A DNA stretch of 64,000 bases from Plantibacter auratus (lineage in GTDB: Bacteria; Actinomycetota; Actinomycetes; Actinomycetales; Microbacteriaceae), in contig NZ_JBOBFV010000001.1 of the NCBI RefSeq assembly GCF_050587365.1, positions 1,116,001-1,180,000 of the forward strand, in the 5' to 3' direction. The notes under the pieces were generated by a model. The model made no database searches, was not told the origin of the DNA, and saw nothing but the letters and a program-made list of their open reading frames with translations. The translations under genes and the position numbers were made by a program. Of this stretch, positions 16,033 to 24,853 are shown one piece after another; position 1 is the first letter of the stretch, and every line of letters starts with the position of its first letter.

Positions 16033-17195
16033 GGGGTACTCCTTGCCGTGCCGGTGGAGAGGTCCTCCGGCGGGGTCGTTGCTCTGGGAAGGCGGATGGT
16101 GAACGTCGAGCCACGGCCCAGCTGCGACCAGACCTTCACTTCGCCGCCGTGGTTCTGGACGGTGTGCTTGACGATGCTGAGGCCGAGGCCGGTGCCGCCC
16201 GTGTGGCGGGACCGCGCCTGGTCGACGCGGAAGAACCGTTCGAAGACCCGATCGCGGTCCTCTTCGGCGATCCCGACGCCCTGATCGGTGACGGCGATCT
16301 CGACGACGTCGTCGACCGCCCGGACGCCGACACCCACGTGTGCGCCGGTGGGCGAGTAGTGGATGGCGTTCGAGATGAGGTTGTGCACGGCGACGACGAG
16401 CATGGCCTCGTCACCGTACACCTCGAGGTTCTTGCCGCCTTTGAGGGAGAGCCCCACCCCGGTCGCCTCGGCCGGCACGCGGTTCTGGTCCACCGCCGCG
16501 GCGATGACCCGATCGAGGCGGACGAGTTCGGGCTGATGGAGGGCGTCGGCCGCCTGCAACCGCGAGAGGTCGATGATCTCCGCCGTCATCCGGGTGAGTC
16601 GCTGCGACTCGGTCGAGAGCCGGCTGGCGAACCGCTTCACCCGTTCCGGGTCGTCGGCCGCCGTGTCGAGTGCTTCCGAGAGGAGCCCGATGGCGCCGAT
16701 CGGCGTCTTCAACTCGTGGCTGATGTTCGCGATGAAGTCCCGGCGGACCTCGTCGAGTCGACGCGCCTCCGTGTGGTCCTCGGCGAGCAGCAGGATGAAC
16801 CGCGACCCGAGCGGCGCCGCCCGCACGCGCAGGTGCCGGGTTGCCTCACCGAAGCGCCCGAGTGCGAGTTCCAGGTCGCTCGTGACGGCCTCGCCGGTGC
16901 GGCGGACCTCGAGCGCGAGGTCGATGAACTCCTGGTTGTCGAGCACGCGGTCGCGCACCAGCCCGAGCGCGAACGCGCCAGGAGAGGCCTTCAGCACGTT
17001 GTTGGACGGATCGACGACGATGCCCGCGCTGTCGAGGGCTTCGAGCACCTGGTCGACCCCGTCGGGCACGACCGGGTTGACGACCGTCGCGGCGCGCTCG
17101 CCCCGTCTGAGGGCGAGGGTGATGAGGGCGACGAAACCGCCCCCGACGATGAGGCCGAGTGCCAGGGCGATCAGCACCAACCACATGGTGTCCAT
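16029..17195 (-). CDS. senX3: Phosphate-sensing histidine kinase SenX3
   Basis: A 388-residue membrane kinase with a hydrophobic N-terminal membrane segment (about 4-29), a PAS-like domain (~45-140), a HisKA domain with NISHELKTP (H160), and a HATPase with NLISNAIHYS, DQGVGI and GGTGLGLSIV. There is essentially no extracellular sensor, as in mycobacterial SenX3, where phosphate state is read through PstSCAB/PhoU. The ATG at 17193-17195 is chosen because it opens the membrane segment directly; upstream in-frame codons look unrelated. The PHO-box repeats lie about 65 bases upstream. Confidence 0.92.
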   Translation of the reverse strand: MDTMWLVLIALALGLIVGGGFVALITLALRRGERAATVVNPVVPDGVDQVLEALDSAGIVVDPSNNVLKASPGAFALGLVRDRVLDNQEFIDLALEVRRTGEAVTSDLELALGRFGEATRHLRVRAAPLGSRFILLLAEDHTEARRLDEVRRDFIANISHELKTPIGAIGLLSEALDTAADDPERVKRFASRLSTESQRLTRMTAEIIDLSRLQAADALHQPELVRLDRVIAAAVDQNRVPAEATGVGLSLKGGKNLEVYGDEAMLVVAVHNLISNAIHYSPTGAHVGVGVRAVDDVVEIAVTDQGVGIAEEDRDRVFERFFRVDQARSRHTGGTGLGLSIVKHTVQNHGGEVKVWSQLGRGSTFTIRLPRATTPPEDLSTGTARSTP

Positions 17196-17258
17196 GGGTA
17201 CTACGTTACTCAGTCCGCCGAACGCCGAACTCGCGAATACCCCGCCACTTCGACGACT

Positions 17259-17291
17259 GTTCACGCTTGGTGCCCCAACTGTTAACCTTGG
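17259..17291. promoter_or_regulatory. PHO-box-like 11-nt direct repeats (senX3/phoU)
   Basis: Three consecutive 11-base units begin GTTCACG, GTGCCCC and GTTAACC, matching the actinobacterial PhoP-type repeat GTTCACC at 11-base spacing. The site is between divergent senX3 and phoU and could control both. RegX3 binding is inference. Confidence 0.6.
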
Positions 17292-17361
17292 TTCGGCATC
17301 ATCGGCGGAGCGGGCATCTGCCTGCCCACCGCCAGGTCACGGAAGGACGGCACCCAGAGCC

Positions 17362-18030
17362 ATGCGCGAGGTATTCCAGCAGTCACTGCGAGAGGTCCAG
17401 GATCGCCTGGTCGAGATCGCCGAACTCGTCACGATCTCCATCGAGAAGGCGACTCAGTCCTTCGGCAACTCGGACGTCGCGGTCGCTGAAGAGGTCATCG
17501 CCAACGACAACCGCATCGACCAGCTCGCGATCGAACTCGACGAGCTCGCCATCGACATCCTCGCCCGCCAGCAGCCGGTCGCGCGCGACCTCCGCATCGT
17601 CGTGAGCGCGCTGCGCATCAGCGCGTCGCTCGAGCGGATGGGTGACATGGCCGAGCACATCGCCCAGCTGTCGCGGTACCGCTTCCCCGACAAGGCCGTG
17701 CCCAAGGGCCTGCGGACCACCTTCGCCGAGATGGGGCGACTCGACGTCTCGATCGCTCGCAAGCTGACGGAGCTGCTGCGCACCCAGGACCCGCGCATCG
17801 CCGACGAGATCCGCAACGACGACGACGACGTCGACGAGCTGCACGCCAGCGTCTTCGAGAAGGTCCTCGGCGACACCTGGAAGGGTGAGCCCGTCGCGAC
17901 CGTCGACGCCACCCTGGCCTCGCGGTACCACGAGCGCTTCGCCGACCACGCCGTCTCCATCGCCAAGAAGGTCCAGTACCTCGCGACGGGCGACTGGATC
18001 CCCGAGGCGACCACCCCGGTGCACCACTGA
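17362..18030 (+). CDS. phoU: Phosphate signalling protein PhoU
   Basis: A 222-residue all-helical protein of two PhoU domains. Each repeat shows the expected acidic helix signature (RIDQLAIELDELAIDIL in the first, DDVDELHASVFEKVL in the second). PhoU links PstSCAB to the SenX3-type kinase and keeps the Pho response off in phosphate excess. The ATG at 17362 is the only start matching the family N-terminus MREVFQQSL. It is divergent from senX3-regX3 rather than inside the pst operon, as in mycobacteria. Confidence 0.95.
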   Translation: MREVFQQSLREVQDRLVEIAELVTISIEKATQSFGNSDVAVAEEVIANDNRIDQLAIELDELAIDILARQQPVARDLRIVVSALRISASLERMGDMAEHIAQLSRYRFPDKAVPKGLRTTFAEMGRLDVSIARKLTELLRTQDPRIADEIRNDDDDVDELHASVFEKVLGDTWKGEPVATVDATLASRYHERFADHAVSIAKKVQYLATGDWIPEATTPVHH

Positions 18031-18051
18031 CCAGCTGATCCCGGACACCCC

Positions 18052-18093
18052 GACGAGCGGTGTCGACCCGAGACCGGGTCGGCACCGCTCGTC
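18052..18093. terminator. Bidirectional terminator after phoU
   Basis: An inverted repeat with a ~17-bp interrupted stem (GACGAGCGGTG...CACCGCTCGTC outside, CGACCC/GGGTCG inside) lies between convergent phoU and the surface-protein gene. Confidence 0.8.
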
Positions 18094-18104
18094 TGTTCGT
18101 GGGA

Positions 18105-19751
18105 CTAGCTCATCCGACGACGGGTGATCGCGCCGCCTGCCAGGAGCAGGAGGCCGAGGACCGTGGCGAGACCGGCGAGCGGCAGGATCTGACCCGCGGC
18201 GCTGCCGGTGTCGGCGAGCGTCGGTTCAGCTGAACGCGCGGCCGAGGCCATCGTGTTCGAGCCGGTCGAGGACGCCGCCGTCGCGGTGGTGATCACCGTG
18301 GCGGGGACCGTCGGCACGACGGGGGTCACCGGGGTGGTGGGGTCCGTCGGGTCGGTCGGGTCCGTGGGGTCCGTCGGGTCGACCGGGGTGGTGGGATCGG
18401 TCGTCCCGGGACCACCGGTCTCGCTGTCCCCGATCACGGAGATCGCGTTGCCGCCGATCGTGACCGGCAGCTCCAGGCCGAGGTCGATCTGGTTCCCACC
18501 GCCGAGGCTGTCGTCACCATCCGTGGTCGACGTGGCGCCGCCGGACGATGCCGGAGCGGAGGCCGAGGTGCCCGTCGACTCGGAGTCGCCGATCACGCTG
18601 ACGGCGTTGCCCACCACCGAGATCGGGAGCCCGACGTCGCCGAGGACCTGGTTGCCACCGGCGACACTGTCGTCACCGGTCGTGGTCGACGGCGTCGCCG
18701 GAACAGCCGCACCACCCGACGTGGCAGGCGCACCCGCCTCCTCACTGCTCGAATCGCCGAACAGCGAGATGGCGTTCCCACCGACCGTGACCGGAACGGT
18801 CACCACCGGCGACACCTGGTTCCCACCGGCGACACTGTCGTCACCGGAGGTGGTCGACGGCGCTGCCGGAACGGCCGCACCACCCGACGTGGCAGGCGCA
18901 CCCGCCTCCTCGCTGCTCGAATCACCGAACAGCGAGATGGCGTTCCCACCGACCGTGACCGGAACGGTCACCACCGGCGACACCTGGTTGCCACCGGCGA
19001 CACTGTCGTCACCGGTCGTGGTCGACGGCGCCGCCGGAACAGCCGCACCACCCGACGTGGCAGGCGCACCCGCCTGCCCACTGCTCGAATCACCGAACAG
19101 CGAGATGGCGTTCCCACCGACCGTGACCGGAACGGTCACCGCCGGCGACGCCTGGTTGCCACCGGCGACACTGTCGTCACCGGACGTCGTCGCCTCGTCG
19201 GTGACCGGCGAGGCGGACTCCCCCGCCACCGGTCCGGACGTCGAACCCGACTGCTCGGCATCGCCGATGATCGAGATCGCGTTGTCCTCGACCGTCACCG
19301 GGATGGAGACGGGCAACTGGACCTGGTTCCCACCCGCGACACTGTCGTCACCACTGGTGGTGGCGGCGGCCGGCTCGGGCTCGGGTACCGGTGCGGGCTC
19401 CGGTGCTGGTGCCGGCTCCGGTGCTGGCGCCGGCTCCGGTGCTGGCGCCGGCTCCGGTGCTGGCGCCGGCTCAGGTGCCGGTGCCGGCTCAGGTGCCGGT
19501 GCCGGCTCAGGTGCCGGTGCCGGCTCAGGTGCCGGTGCCGCTTCCGGTGCGGACGTCGCCGACGAATCGCCGACGACGCTCACCGCGGTGTCGACGATCT
19601 CGACGGGGGCCTCGAGGACCACGTCGACGAGGGTTCCGCCGAGGATGCTGTCGTCCCCAGACGTGTCGGCGTTGGCCGCCGTAGCGCCGAGGAACGTGAG
19701 TCCCGCGACGAACAGGCCACAGTAGAGGCCTTTCTTGACATACGAATTCAT
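18105..19751 (-). CDS. Chaplin-like repeat surface protein with sortase anchor
   Basis: A 548-residue exported wall protein. It has a signal peptide (about 1-28, ending ANA), a first degenerate repeat, a (PAPE)n-type Pro/Ala/Glu rod (about 68-130), six further repeats of ~50-56 residues, a (PTD)n linker, then LADTG, a hydrophobic helix and RRRMS. LADTG fits the LAxTG signal of class E sortases. Each repeat reads GDDSVAGGNQ, PVTVPVTV, GGNAIS and a GD end, closely resembling the chaplin domain but with Gly where chaplins have Cys. The ATG follows GGAGCAGGAATC. A hydrophobic coat or adhesin role is inferred. Confidence 0.82.
   Translation of the reverse strand: MNSYVKKGLYCGLFVAGLTFLGATAANADTSGDDSILGGTLVDVVLEAPVEIVDTAVSVVGDSSATSAPEAAPAPEPAPAPEPAPAPEPAPAPEPAPAPEPAPAPEPAPAPEPAPAPEPAPVPEPEPAAATTSGDDSVAGGNQVQLPVSIPVTVEDNAISIIGDAEQSGSTSGPVAGESASPVTDEATTSGDDSVAGGNQASPAVTVPVTVGGNAISLFGDSSSGQAGAPATSGGAAVPAAPSTTTGDDSVAGGNQVSPVVTVPVTVGGNAISLFGDSSSEEAGAPATSGGAAVPAAPSTTSGDDSVAGGNQVSPVVTVPVTVGGNAISLFGDSSSEEAGAPATSGGAAVPATPSTTTGDDSVAGGNQVLGDVGLPISVVGNAVSVIGDSESTGTSASAPASSGGATSTTDGDDSLGGGNQIDLGLELPVTIGGNAISVIGDSETGGPGTTDPTTPVDPTDPTDPTDPTDPTTPVTPVVPTVPATVITTATAASSTGSNTMASAARSAEPTLADTGSAAGQILPLAGLATVLGLLLLAGGAITRRRMS
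18651..19154. repeat. Three tandem 168-bp coding repeats
   Basis: Near-identical units start with GTTCCCACCG or GTTGCCACCG at 18651, 18819 and 18987, and the phase recurs at 19155, so the period is exactly 168 bp (56 codons). They encode three of the chaplin-like repeats. Near-identity at DNA level implies recent duplication or ongoing recombination. Confidence 0.9.
19390..19560. repeat. Pro/Ala/Glu-coding microsatellite-like region
   Basis: Short repeats of the GGTGCTGGCGCCGGCTCC type, 18 bases per unit, encode the Ala-Pro-Glu-Pro rod of the surface protein. Length variation between strains is likely. Confidence 0.8.
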
Positions 19752-19861
19752 GATTCCTGCTCCTTGCAGAGTGACTGATGTGCTCCCGTGGTCGGGAGGC
19801 TTCGGACCGTTGAACCGCCCAGGGGGCGGGCCTCCGCCGCGAACGGCAGAGTGGTCCGGGG

Positions 19862-20728
19862 TCAGTCAGGAGAGGTATCGGAGGGGAACGTGGGTGATGC
19901 CGGGAGGTCTTCGTCTCGCGCGGGTCCGCGACGGTCGTCGCCGGGCGCAGGGAGGATGACGGAGATCGACTGTTCGGCCGCTGCAAGACCGCCGACGGCA
20001 CCACCGGAGCCGGAGGACCCGGAGCCACTCGGCGTGACGGCCCAGCGGCCGTCGGCGTCCGGCAGCAGCGGAAGGTTCGCAGGGGTGGCGGGGAGGCTGG
20101 ACGATCCGACGGCGGCGGCGGGCACGGCCGTGGTGAAGGACGTGTCTTCGCGATCCTGGCCGCCCGACACGATCATCGAGTCGCTCTGCTGGCCGGACGG
20201 CGGTCCGAGGACCGTCGTCGGGAGGATCGCGCCAACGGCGGTCGAGTCAGTGGCCGACACGTCCGCTGCCGGGCCCTGCGGAAGCGCTGGGACGACCGGA
20301 TCGATGATCGGCGTACTGGGGACCGGGACCGCGGCGACGACGTCGGCGACGCCGGTCAACGTCTGGTCGACCGTTTGCACGACCGGATCGACGATCGCGG
20401 CGACGGGTGCTGCGCCGACGGTCTCCTCGACCACGTCGTTCACCACCGGTACCGCTGCGACGGTCTCGTCGACGACGTCGACCACCGGTTCGAGCACGGT
20501 GGTGTCGACGACGTCGACGACCCCGGCTACCGCGTTGACGGGCTGTTCGAGCGAGCCGACGACCTCGGTCACCGCGCCCAGGAGCGACGGATCGGTGGCA
20601 CTGTCGTCAGCATGCGCGGAGGAAGGCGACCCGAAGAGGGCTATCGCCGTGAACGCCGCGGCGGTGAAGCCACCGAGCGCCAGGGCGCGCCACAGGGGGA
20701 AACGGGCGCCGTCGGTCGACTGCTCCAT
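19862..20728 (-). CDS. Secreted Val/Pro/Asp-rich protein of unknown function
   Basis: A 288-residue protein with a signal peptide (hydrophobic 13-32, cleavage near SSAHA at ~40). Residues ~45-150 are low complexity, with recurring VVDVVDTTV, PVVDVVDETV and VDPVVQTVDQTL segments that suggest an elongated helical or beta structure. The rest is Ser/Gly/Pro rich. No catalytic motif, cysteine pair or sorting signal is seen. It lies upstream of the chaplin-like gene on the same strand and may share its transcript and role at the cell surface; that is inference. Confidence 0.65.
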   Translation of the reverse strand: MEQSTDGARFPLWRALALGGFTAAAFTAIALFGSPSSAHADDSATDPSLLGAVTEVVGSLEQPVNAVAGVVDVVDTTVLEPVVDVVDETVAAVPVVNDVVEETVGAAPVAAIVDPVVQTVDQTLTGVADVVAAVPVPSTPIIDPVVPALPQGPAADVSATDSTAVGAILPTTVLGPPSGQQSDSMIVSGGQDREDTSFTTAVPAAAVGSSSLPATPANLPLLPDADGRWAVTPSGSGSSGSGGAVGGLAAAEQSISVILPAPGDDRRGPARDEDLPASPTFPSDTSPD

Positions 20729-20749
20729 GCGTATCCCCCCAATCGGGTT

Positions 20750-20765
20750 ACAGTGCAGTCACTGT
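20750..20765. promoter_or_regulatory. Palindrome ACAGTG-N4-CACTGT upstream of secreted protein
   Basis: A perfect 6-bp inverted repeat with a four-base spacer lies about 21 bases upstream of the ATG of the secreted-protein gene. The position suits an operator. The binding protein is unknown. Confidence 0.4.
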
Positions 20766-20808
20766 ACGCCCAACCCCGAAGCGGTTCAACCCCTATTTTT
20801 CGACATGG

Positions 20809-20878
20809 AAAACCCCGGCCAGGAGCACTTTCGGCGACGATGTCGCCACGCCGCACTCCCGACCGGGGTGGTGGTTTG
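20809..20878 (-). terminator. Terminator after gpmA
   Basis: Read on the minus strand, CCCCGGTCGGGAG pairs with CTCCTGGCCGGGG around an inner GGCGAC...GTCGCC hairpin and is followed by TTTT, just past the gpmA stop codon. Confidence 0.6.
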
Positions 20879-20890
20879 GTGGGGTTTCCG

Positions 20891-21640
20891 CTACTTCTTC
20901 CCCTGCGCCGCGACGGCGGCGGCGCCTGCTGCTGCGGCCTCGGGATCGAGGTACCGGGCCGGGGCGACCGGACGGAAGTCCGCGTCGAGCTCGTAGACGA
21001 GCGGGATGCCGGTGGGGATGTTCAGCTCGGCGATCTCGTCGTCCGAGATGTCGTCGAGGTGCTTCACGAGTGCGCGGAGCGAGTTGCCGTGCGCCGTCAC
21101 GAGGACGGTCTTGCCGGCAGCCAGGTCGCCCGTGATGTCGGACTCCCAGTAGGGCAACATCCGGTCGATGACGTCCTTCAGGCACTCGGTGCGGGGCAGT
21201 TCGCCGTCGATCCCGACATACCGGGGATCATCGGCCTGCGACCACTCGTTGTCGTCGTCGATCGGCGGCGGCGGCACGTCGAAGGAACGACGCCAGGTCT
21301 GGAACTGCTCCGGACCGTACTCGGCGAGCGTCTGCGCCTTGTCCTTGCCCTGCAGCGCGCCGTAGTGACGCTCGTTGAGGCGCCAGCTTCGCTTGACCGG
21401 GATCCACATGCGGTCGGCGGTCTCGAGGGCGAGGTTCGCCGTCTGGATCGCGCGGGAGAGGACCGAGGTGTACAGCACGTCCGGGGTGATGCCGGAGTCG
21501 GCGAGCAGTTCACCCGCACGCTTGGCCTCGGTGACGCCGAGTTCGCTGAGTCGGACGTCGACCCAACCGGTGAACAGGTTCTTCTGATTCCAGTCGCTGT
21601 TGCCGTGGCGCAGCAGGACGAGGGTGTAAGTCTCAGGCAT
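20891..21640 (-). CDS. gpmA: 2,3-bisphosphoglycerate-dependent phosphoglycerate mutase
   Basis: Glycolytic/gluconeogenic interconversion of 3- and 2-phosphoglycerate. The 249 residues match the family length. The phosphohistidine motif LLRHGNSDWNQKN is at the N-terminus, followed by LSELGVTEAKRAG, RHYGALQGKDK and the second catalytic histidine in VTAHGNSLRALV. The ATG nearest the family N-terminus was chosen over one 24 bases upstream. In mycobacteria gpm1 neighbours senX3-regX3; here the two are ~3.6 kb apart, separated by phoU and surface-protein genes. Confidence 0.95.
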   Translation of the reverse strand: MPETYTLVLLRHGNSDWNQKNLFTGWVDVRLSELGVTEAKRAGELLADSGITPDVLYTSVLSRAIQTANLALETADRMWIPVKRSWRLNERHYGALQGKDKAQTLAEYGPEQFQTWRRSFDVPPPPIDDDNEWSQADDPRYVGIDGELPRTECLKDVIDRMLPYWESDITGDLAAGKTVLVTAHGNSLRALVKHLDDISDDEIAELNIPTGIPLVYELDADFRPVAPARYLDPEAAAAGAAAVAAQGKK

Positions 21641-21711
21641 GTCCCCAGCATACCGACGGCGCATGACCGCGAGGTGGACGATGACCCCGCTCCGTGAGGG
21701 AGAATGGGTCC

Positions 21712-22536
21712 ATGCCCGTCGGATCGATCACCCGCGGGACGACGGGTACGAACCGGCTCCGGCGGGTGGACCGCTGGATCGCGACCCACCCCTCACTCAG
21801 ACGGACGACGAACCCGCTGGTGGTGGACCTCGGCTACGGCGCGAGCGGCGTCACGGCGTTGGAACTGCACGACCGACTACTCGCCGTCCGGCCCGACGTA
21901 CGGGTCATCGGATTCGAGATCGAGCCGGGGCGCGTCCGCACCGCTGACGCGCAGCTGCAGCAGGTGCGCGCGGGCACGACCAGGTTCACGCCGACGGCTG
22001 CGGTTTCCTTCGCACGCGGAGGGTTCGAGGTGCCGACCGGCGACGACCGTCCCACGGTGATCCGGGCGTTCAACGTGCTCCGGCAGTACGACGAAGCCGA
22101 GGTCACGGCGGCCTGGCGTCTCATGGCGTCGCGGCTGCAACCCGGCGGTGTGCTCGTCGAGGGGACGTGCGACGAGATCGGACGGGTGTCCAGCTGGATC
22201 GCGGTCGACGACCAGGGGCGTGCTGAGTCGTTCTCCGTCAGTCTGCGGCTCGCCGACCTCCAGCTGCCGTCCATCGTGGCCGAACGGCTGCCGAAGGCGC
22301 TGATCCATCACAACGTGCCGGGCGAGCGTGTCCATGCGCTCATGACGGACCTCGACCGCGCCTGGCGGATGCATGCGCCCCTGGCGGTCTACAGCCCGGT
22401 CCAGCGCTGGTTGGCGACCGTCCGGACGCTCCGGGACAGCGGGTGGCCGGTGCTGGCCGGCCGCAGCCGCTGGCGCCTCGGTGAGCTGACGCTGCCGTGG
22501 TCGGCTGTGGCCCCGAATCCCTCCTCGACGGACTGA
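21712..22536 (+). CDS. SAM-dependent methyltransferase-like protein
   Basis: A 274-residue protein with a Rossmann methyltransferase motif I, VVDLGYGASGVTALEL, a motif II acidic position in VIGFEIEPGRV, and a later RPTVIRAFNVLRQY segment in the motif IV region. The C-terminal half has no recognisable acceptor-binding motif. The substrate is unknown. The ATG at 21712 follows GGGAGAATGG. It is transcribed divergently from gpmA and convergently with the FUSC gene, 19 bases apart. Confidence 0.72.
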   Translation: MPVGSITRGTTGTNRLRRVDRWIATHPSLRRTTNPLVVDLGYGASGVTALELHDRLLAVRPDVRVIGFEIEPGRVRTADAQLQQVRAGTTRFTPTAAVSFARGGFEVPTGDDRPTVIRAFNVLRQYDEAEVTAAWRLMASRLQPGGVLVEGTCDEIGRVSSWIAVDDQGRAESFSVSLRLADLQLPSIVAERLPKALIHHNVPGERVHALMTDLDRAWRMHAPLAVYSPVQRWLATVRTLRDSGWPVLAGRSRWRLGELTLPWSAVAPNPSSTD

Positions 22537-22555
22537 GTGTCGGGGAAGGCTGCCG

Positions 22556-23680
22556 TCAGAGCGAGGGTAGCGCCGCCTGCGCCGCCTGCGTCGGCAGCCC
22601 CGTCGCCGTGAGCAGGTCGACGAGGTACGGCCGGAGCACGAGCACGAGCGCCTGCTCGGAGACCGAGGCGTCGGGGAGGACGGCGACCGGCTCGAGGTGC
22701 TTCGCGATCTCCAGCAGAGACTGCCTCGCGACCGGCTGCTGGGCGATGTCGCCGATCGACTGCGACAGGATGCCGAGCGCGACGGAGGTGCGCGCGAGCA
22801 GGTCCGCGAGCTCGGGGCGGCTCGTGGCGTCGCGCGACACGTAGTCGATGCGCCGGGCGATCACCCGGAGGTTGCGGGTCGCGAGGTCCATGCCGTCGAG
22901 CATGGTCCGCTGCCGTTCGAGGTCGAACACCGCCTTGCGGAGGAACGGCGAGATGCGCGCGATGGCGAGCCCTGAGTCGAGGGTTCCGCGCCACGCGTCC
23001 AGGGCCGGCTGGGTGGCCCTCGCCCGTGCGAGCGCGCGGTCAGCCTCCTCGAGGTCGCCGAGACGGAGGGCGGCGACGAGCGAGGCGAGGGTCCGGACGT
23101 GTTCGTCGATGAGCCGCTGGCCGTCCCGGCGAGCGCTCCGGCGTGGGTCGCGCGGGATGAGCGCGGTCGCGAGCAGGGCGAAGACCCCGCCGATCAGACC
23201 GTCGAGGGTGCGCACGAACGGGCCGCCGTCGGGCACGGGCAGGAGCATGACGAGGACGGACTGCACCGCCGCCGCGATCGCGAACGACGCCGCCGGCGAC
23301 AGGAACCGGGCGACGAGCAGCGTGAGCACGAGCGCGACCGCGAGTTGCCACGTCCCCTGCCCGAAGCCGAGGAGCAGGATCTCGGCCAGCGCGATCCCGA
23401 CGCTCATCCCCACGGCCGTCTCGAGGACCCGGATCGGACGGGCGTCGCGAACGAACCCGAGACTCGAGATCGTCACCGTCAAGGCGAGGAGTGGCACGGC
23501 GTGCCCGAGCACGTAGTGGGCGAACGCGTACGCGCCGATCGCCGTGGCGCTGACCTGCAGCACCGCCGGCACGGATCCGACGAGACGATGCCAGGCGTCT
23601 CCGAGCGCGATGCGGCGACGCACCGCAGCGGTCCATCGGTCGACCCGTACGCCCGGGTCCGAGGCGTCGTCCTTCCCCAC
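22556..23680 (-). CDS. FUSC-family membrane protein (aromatic acid exporter-like)
   Basis: A 374-residue membrane protein with about six hydrophobic helices in residues ~25-180 (VLQVSATAIGAYAFAHY, LAVALVLTLLVARFLS) and a long cytoplasmic helical C-terminus. This is the FUSC/ArAE arrangement seen in fusaric-acid-resistance efflux proteins, but it is shorter than two-domain members. The GTG at 23678-23680 starts five bases past the ygfZ stop. Last gene of the minus-strand operon that begins at 25982. Confidence 0.78.
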   Translation of the reverse strand: MGKDDASDPGVRVDRWTAAVRRRIALGDAWHRLVGSVPAVLQVSATAIGAYAFAHYVLGHAVPLLALTVTISSLGFVRDARPIRVLETAVGMSVGIALAEILLLGFGQGTWQLAVALVLTLLVARFLSPAASFAIAAAVQSVLVMLLPVPDGGPFVRTLDGLIGGVFALLATALIPRDPRRSARRDGQRLIDEHVRTLASLVAALRLGDLEEADRALARARATQPALDAWRGTLDSGLAIARISPFLRKAVFDLERQRTMLDGMDLATRNLRVIARRIDYVSRDATSRPELADLLARTSVALGILSQSIGDIAQQPVARQSLLEIAKHLEPVAVLPDASVSEQALVLVLRPYLVDLLTATGLPTQAAQAALPSL

Positions 23681-23685
23681 CGAGG

Positions 23686-24852
23686 TCAGCGCCGGACGGC
23701 GCCGAGTCGCGGCAGCCGCGGCACGTTCGCCGTGGCCCCGGCATCCGCCGGCACAACGATCTCCTGCGATGCCGCGACATCGATGCCGTCGGCTTCCACC
23801 GTCAGCACGGCCGCCGGATCCGCGGAGCGCTTGACGATCGCCAACGCCACCGGGCCCAACTCGTAATGGATTCCGCTCGAGGTGATGCGTCCGACGGGTT
23901 TCCGGGTCGCGTCGTCGCCGACGCCGACGAGCACCACGTTCGAACCGGCCGGCGGCAGGACCGCATCGGAGCCGTCGAGGAGGAGCATGACGAGGCGACG
24001 CGGCGGATGCCCGAGGTTGTGCACCTTGGCGACCGTCTCCTGACCGCGATAGCAGCCCTTGTTCAAGTGGACGGCCGAGCGCAGCCAGTCGAGCTCGTGC
24101 GGGATGCTCCGCTCGTCGACCTCGGACTGCAACCGCGGGCGCCAGGCGGCGATCCGCAGGGCCTCGGCGGCCAGCGAACCCGCGGCGGAGAACGTCCCCG
24201 CACGGACCTGCTGCACAAGCGACTCGAGCTGCTCGCGCGCGACGATCGTCTCGGTCCATGTCCACGCTGCACCCGGGTGCTCACCCGTCGCGTACTGATG
24301 CCCGCCGACCGCGACCTCGGACCACGGATCGTGCCAGACGAGCGGCATGCCGTTCGGCTCTGCAGCGTCGACCGCGAGACCCGCCGCCGCACCGATCACG
24401 GCGTACTGCTCGGTCGCGACGGCCACCTCGACGCGCAGCATGAACCGCATCCGGTCGAGCCAGGCGTGGAGGCGCGCAGCATCGTCGGCTTCGGTGACGA
24501 GCCACGTGGTCGTGCCGTCGTCGAGCAGCTTGACCGCGTGCTCGATCCGGCCGCTCTGGTCGAGGAAGAGGGTCTCCGTCGAGATGCCGGCCGACAGCGA
24601 GCGCAGCTCCTGGCTCGTGATGGAGTTGAGCCAGCTCAGCCGATCGGGGCCGGTGACCGTCACGATGCCACGGTTCGACAGGTCGACGATCGCCTTACCG
24701 TTGGCGATGAGGCGCTGCTCGATGTTCGGGCTGCCGTAATGGGAGGGGACGCCGTGGTCGACGGCATCCGCCTGTTCGACGGCACCCGGCAGCGTGAGGA
24801 AGGGCGAACCCGGAATCGGTTCCGGTGTGACCGCTCCGTTGGGAATGGTCAC
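23686..24852 (-). CDS. ygfZ: YgfZ/GcvT-domain folate-binding protein
   Basis: A 388-residue tetrahydrofolate-binding protein that assists Fe-S cluster assembly or repair. The signature KGCYRGQETVAKVHNLG is intact, with the YgfZ cysteine in K-G-C-Y-R-G-Q-E. N-terminal GIVTVTGPDRLSWLNSITSQ fits the GcvT-like fold. The start is a GTG at 24850-24852, one base after the previous stop, so it is tightly coupled to the nitrobindin-like gene. The same pair of neighbours occurs in mycobacteria. Confidence 0.92.
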   Translation of the reverse strand: MTIPNGAVTPEPIPGSPFLTLPGAVEQADAVDHGVPSHYGSPNIEQRLIANGKAIVDLSNRGIVTVTGPDRLSWLNSITSQELRSLSAGISTETLFLDQSGRIEHAVKLLDDGTTTWLVTEADDAARLHAWLDRMRFMLRVEVAVATEQYAVIGAAAGLAVDAAEPNGMPLVWHDPWSEVAVGGHQYATGEHPGAAWTWTETIVAREQLESLVQQVRAGTFSAAGSLAAEALRIAAWRPRLQSEVDERSIPHELDWLRSAVHLNKGCYRGQETVAKVHNLGHPPRRLVMLLLDGSDAVLPPAGSNVVLVGVGDDATRKPVGRITSSGIHYELGPVALAIVKRSADPAAVLTVEADGIDVAASQEIVVPADAGATANVPRLPRLGAVRR

Positions 24853-24853
24853 G

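Noticed and set aside
18651..19154. Possible CRISPR-like array
   Set aside because: The 168-bp period, absence of unique spacers and clean in-frame protein repeats show it is coding.
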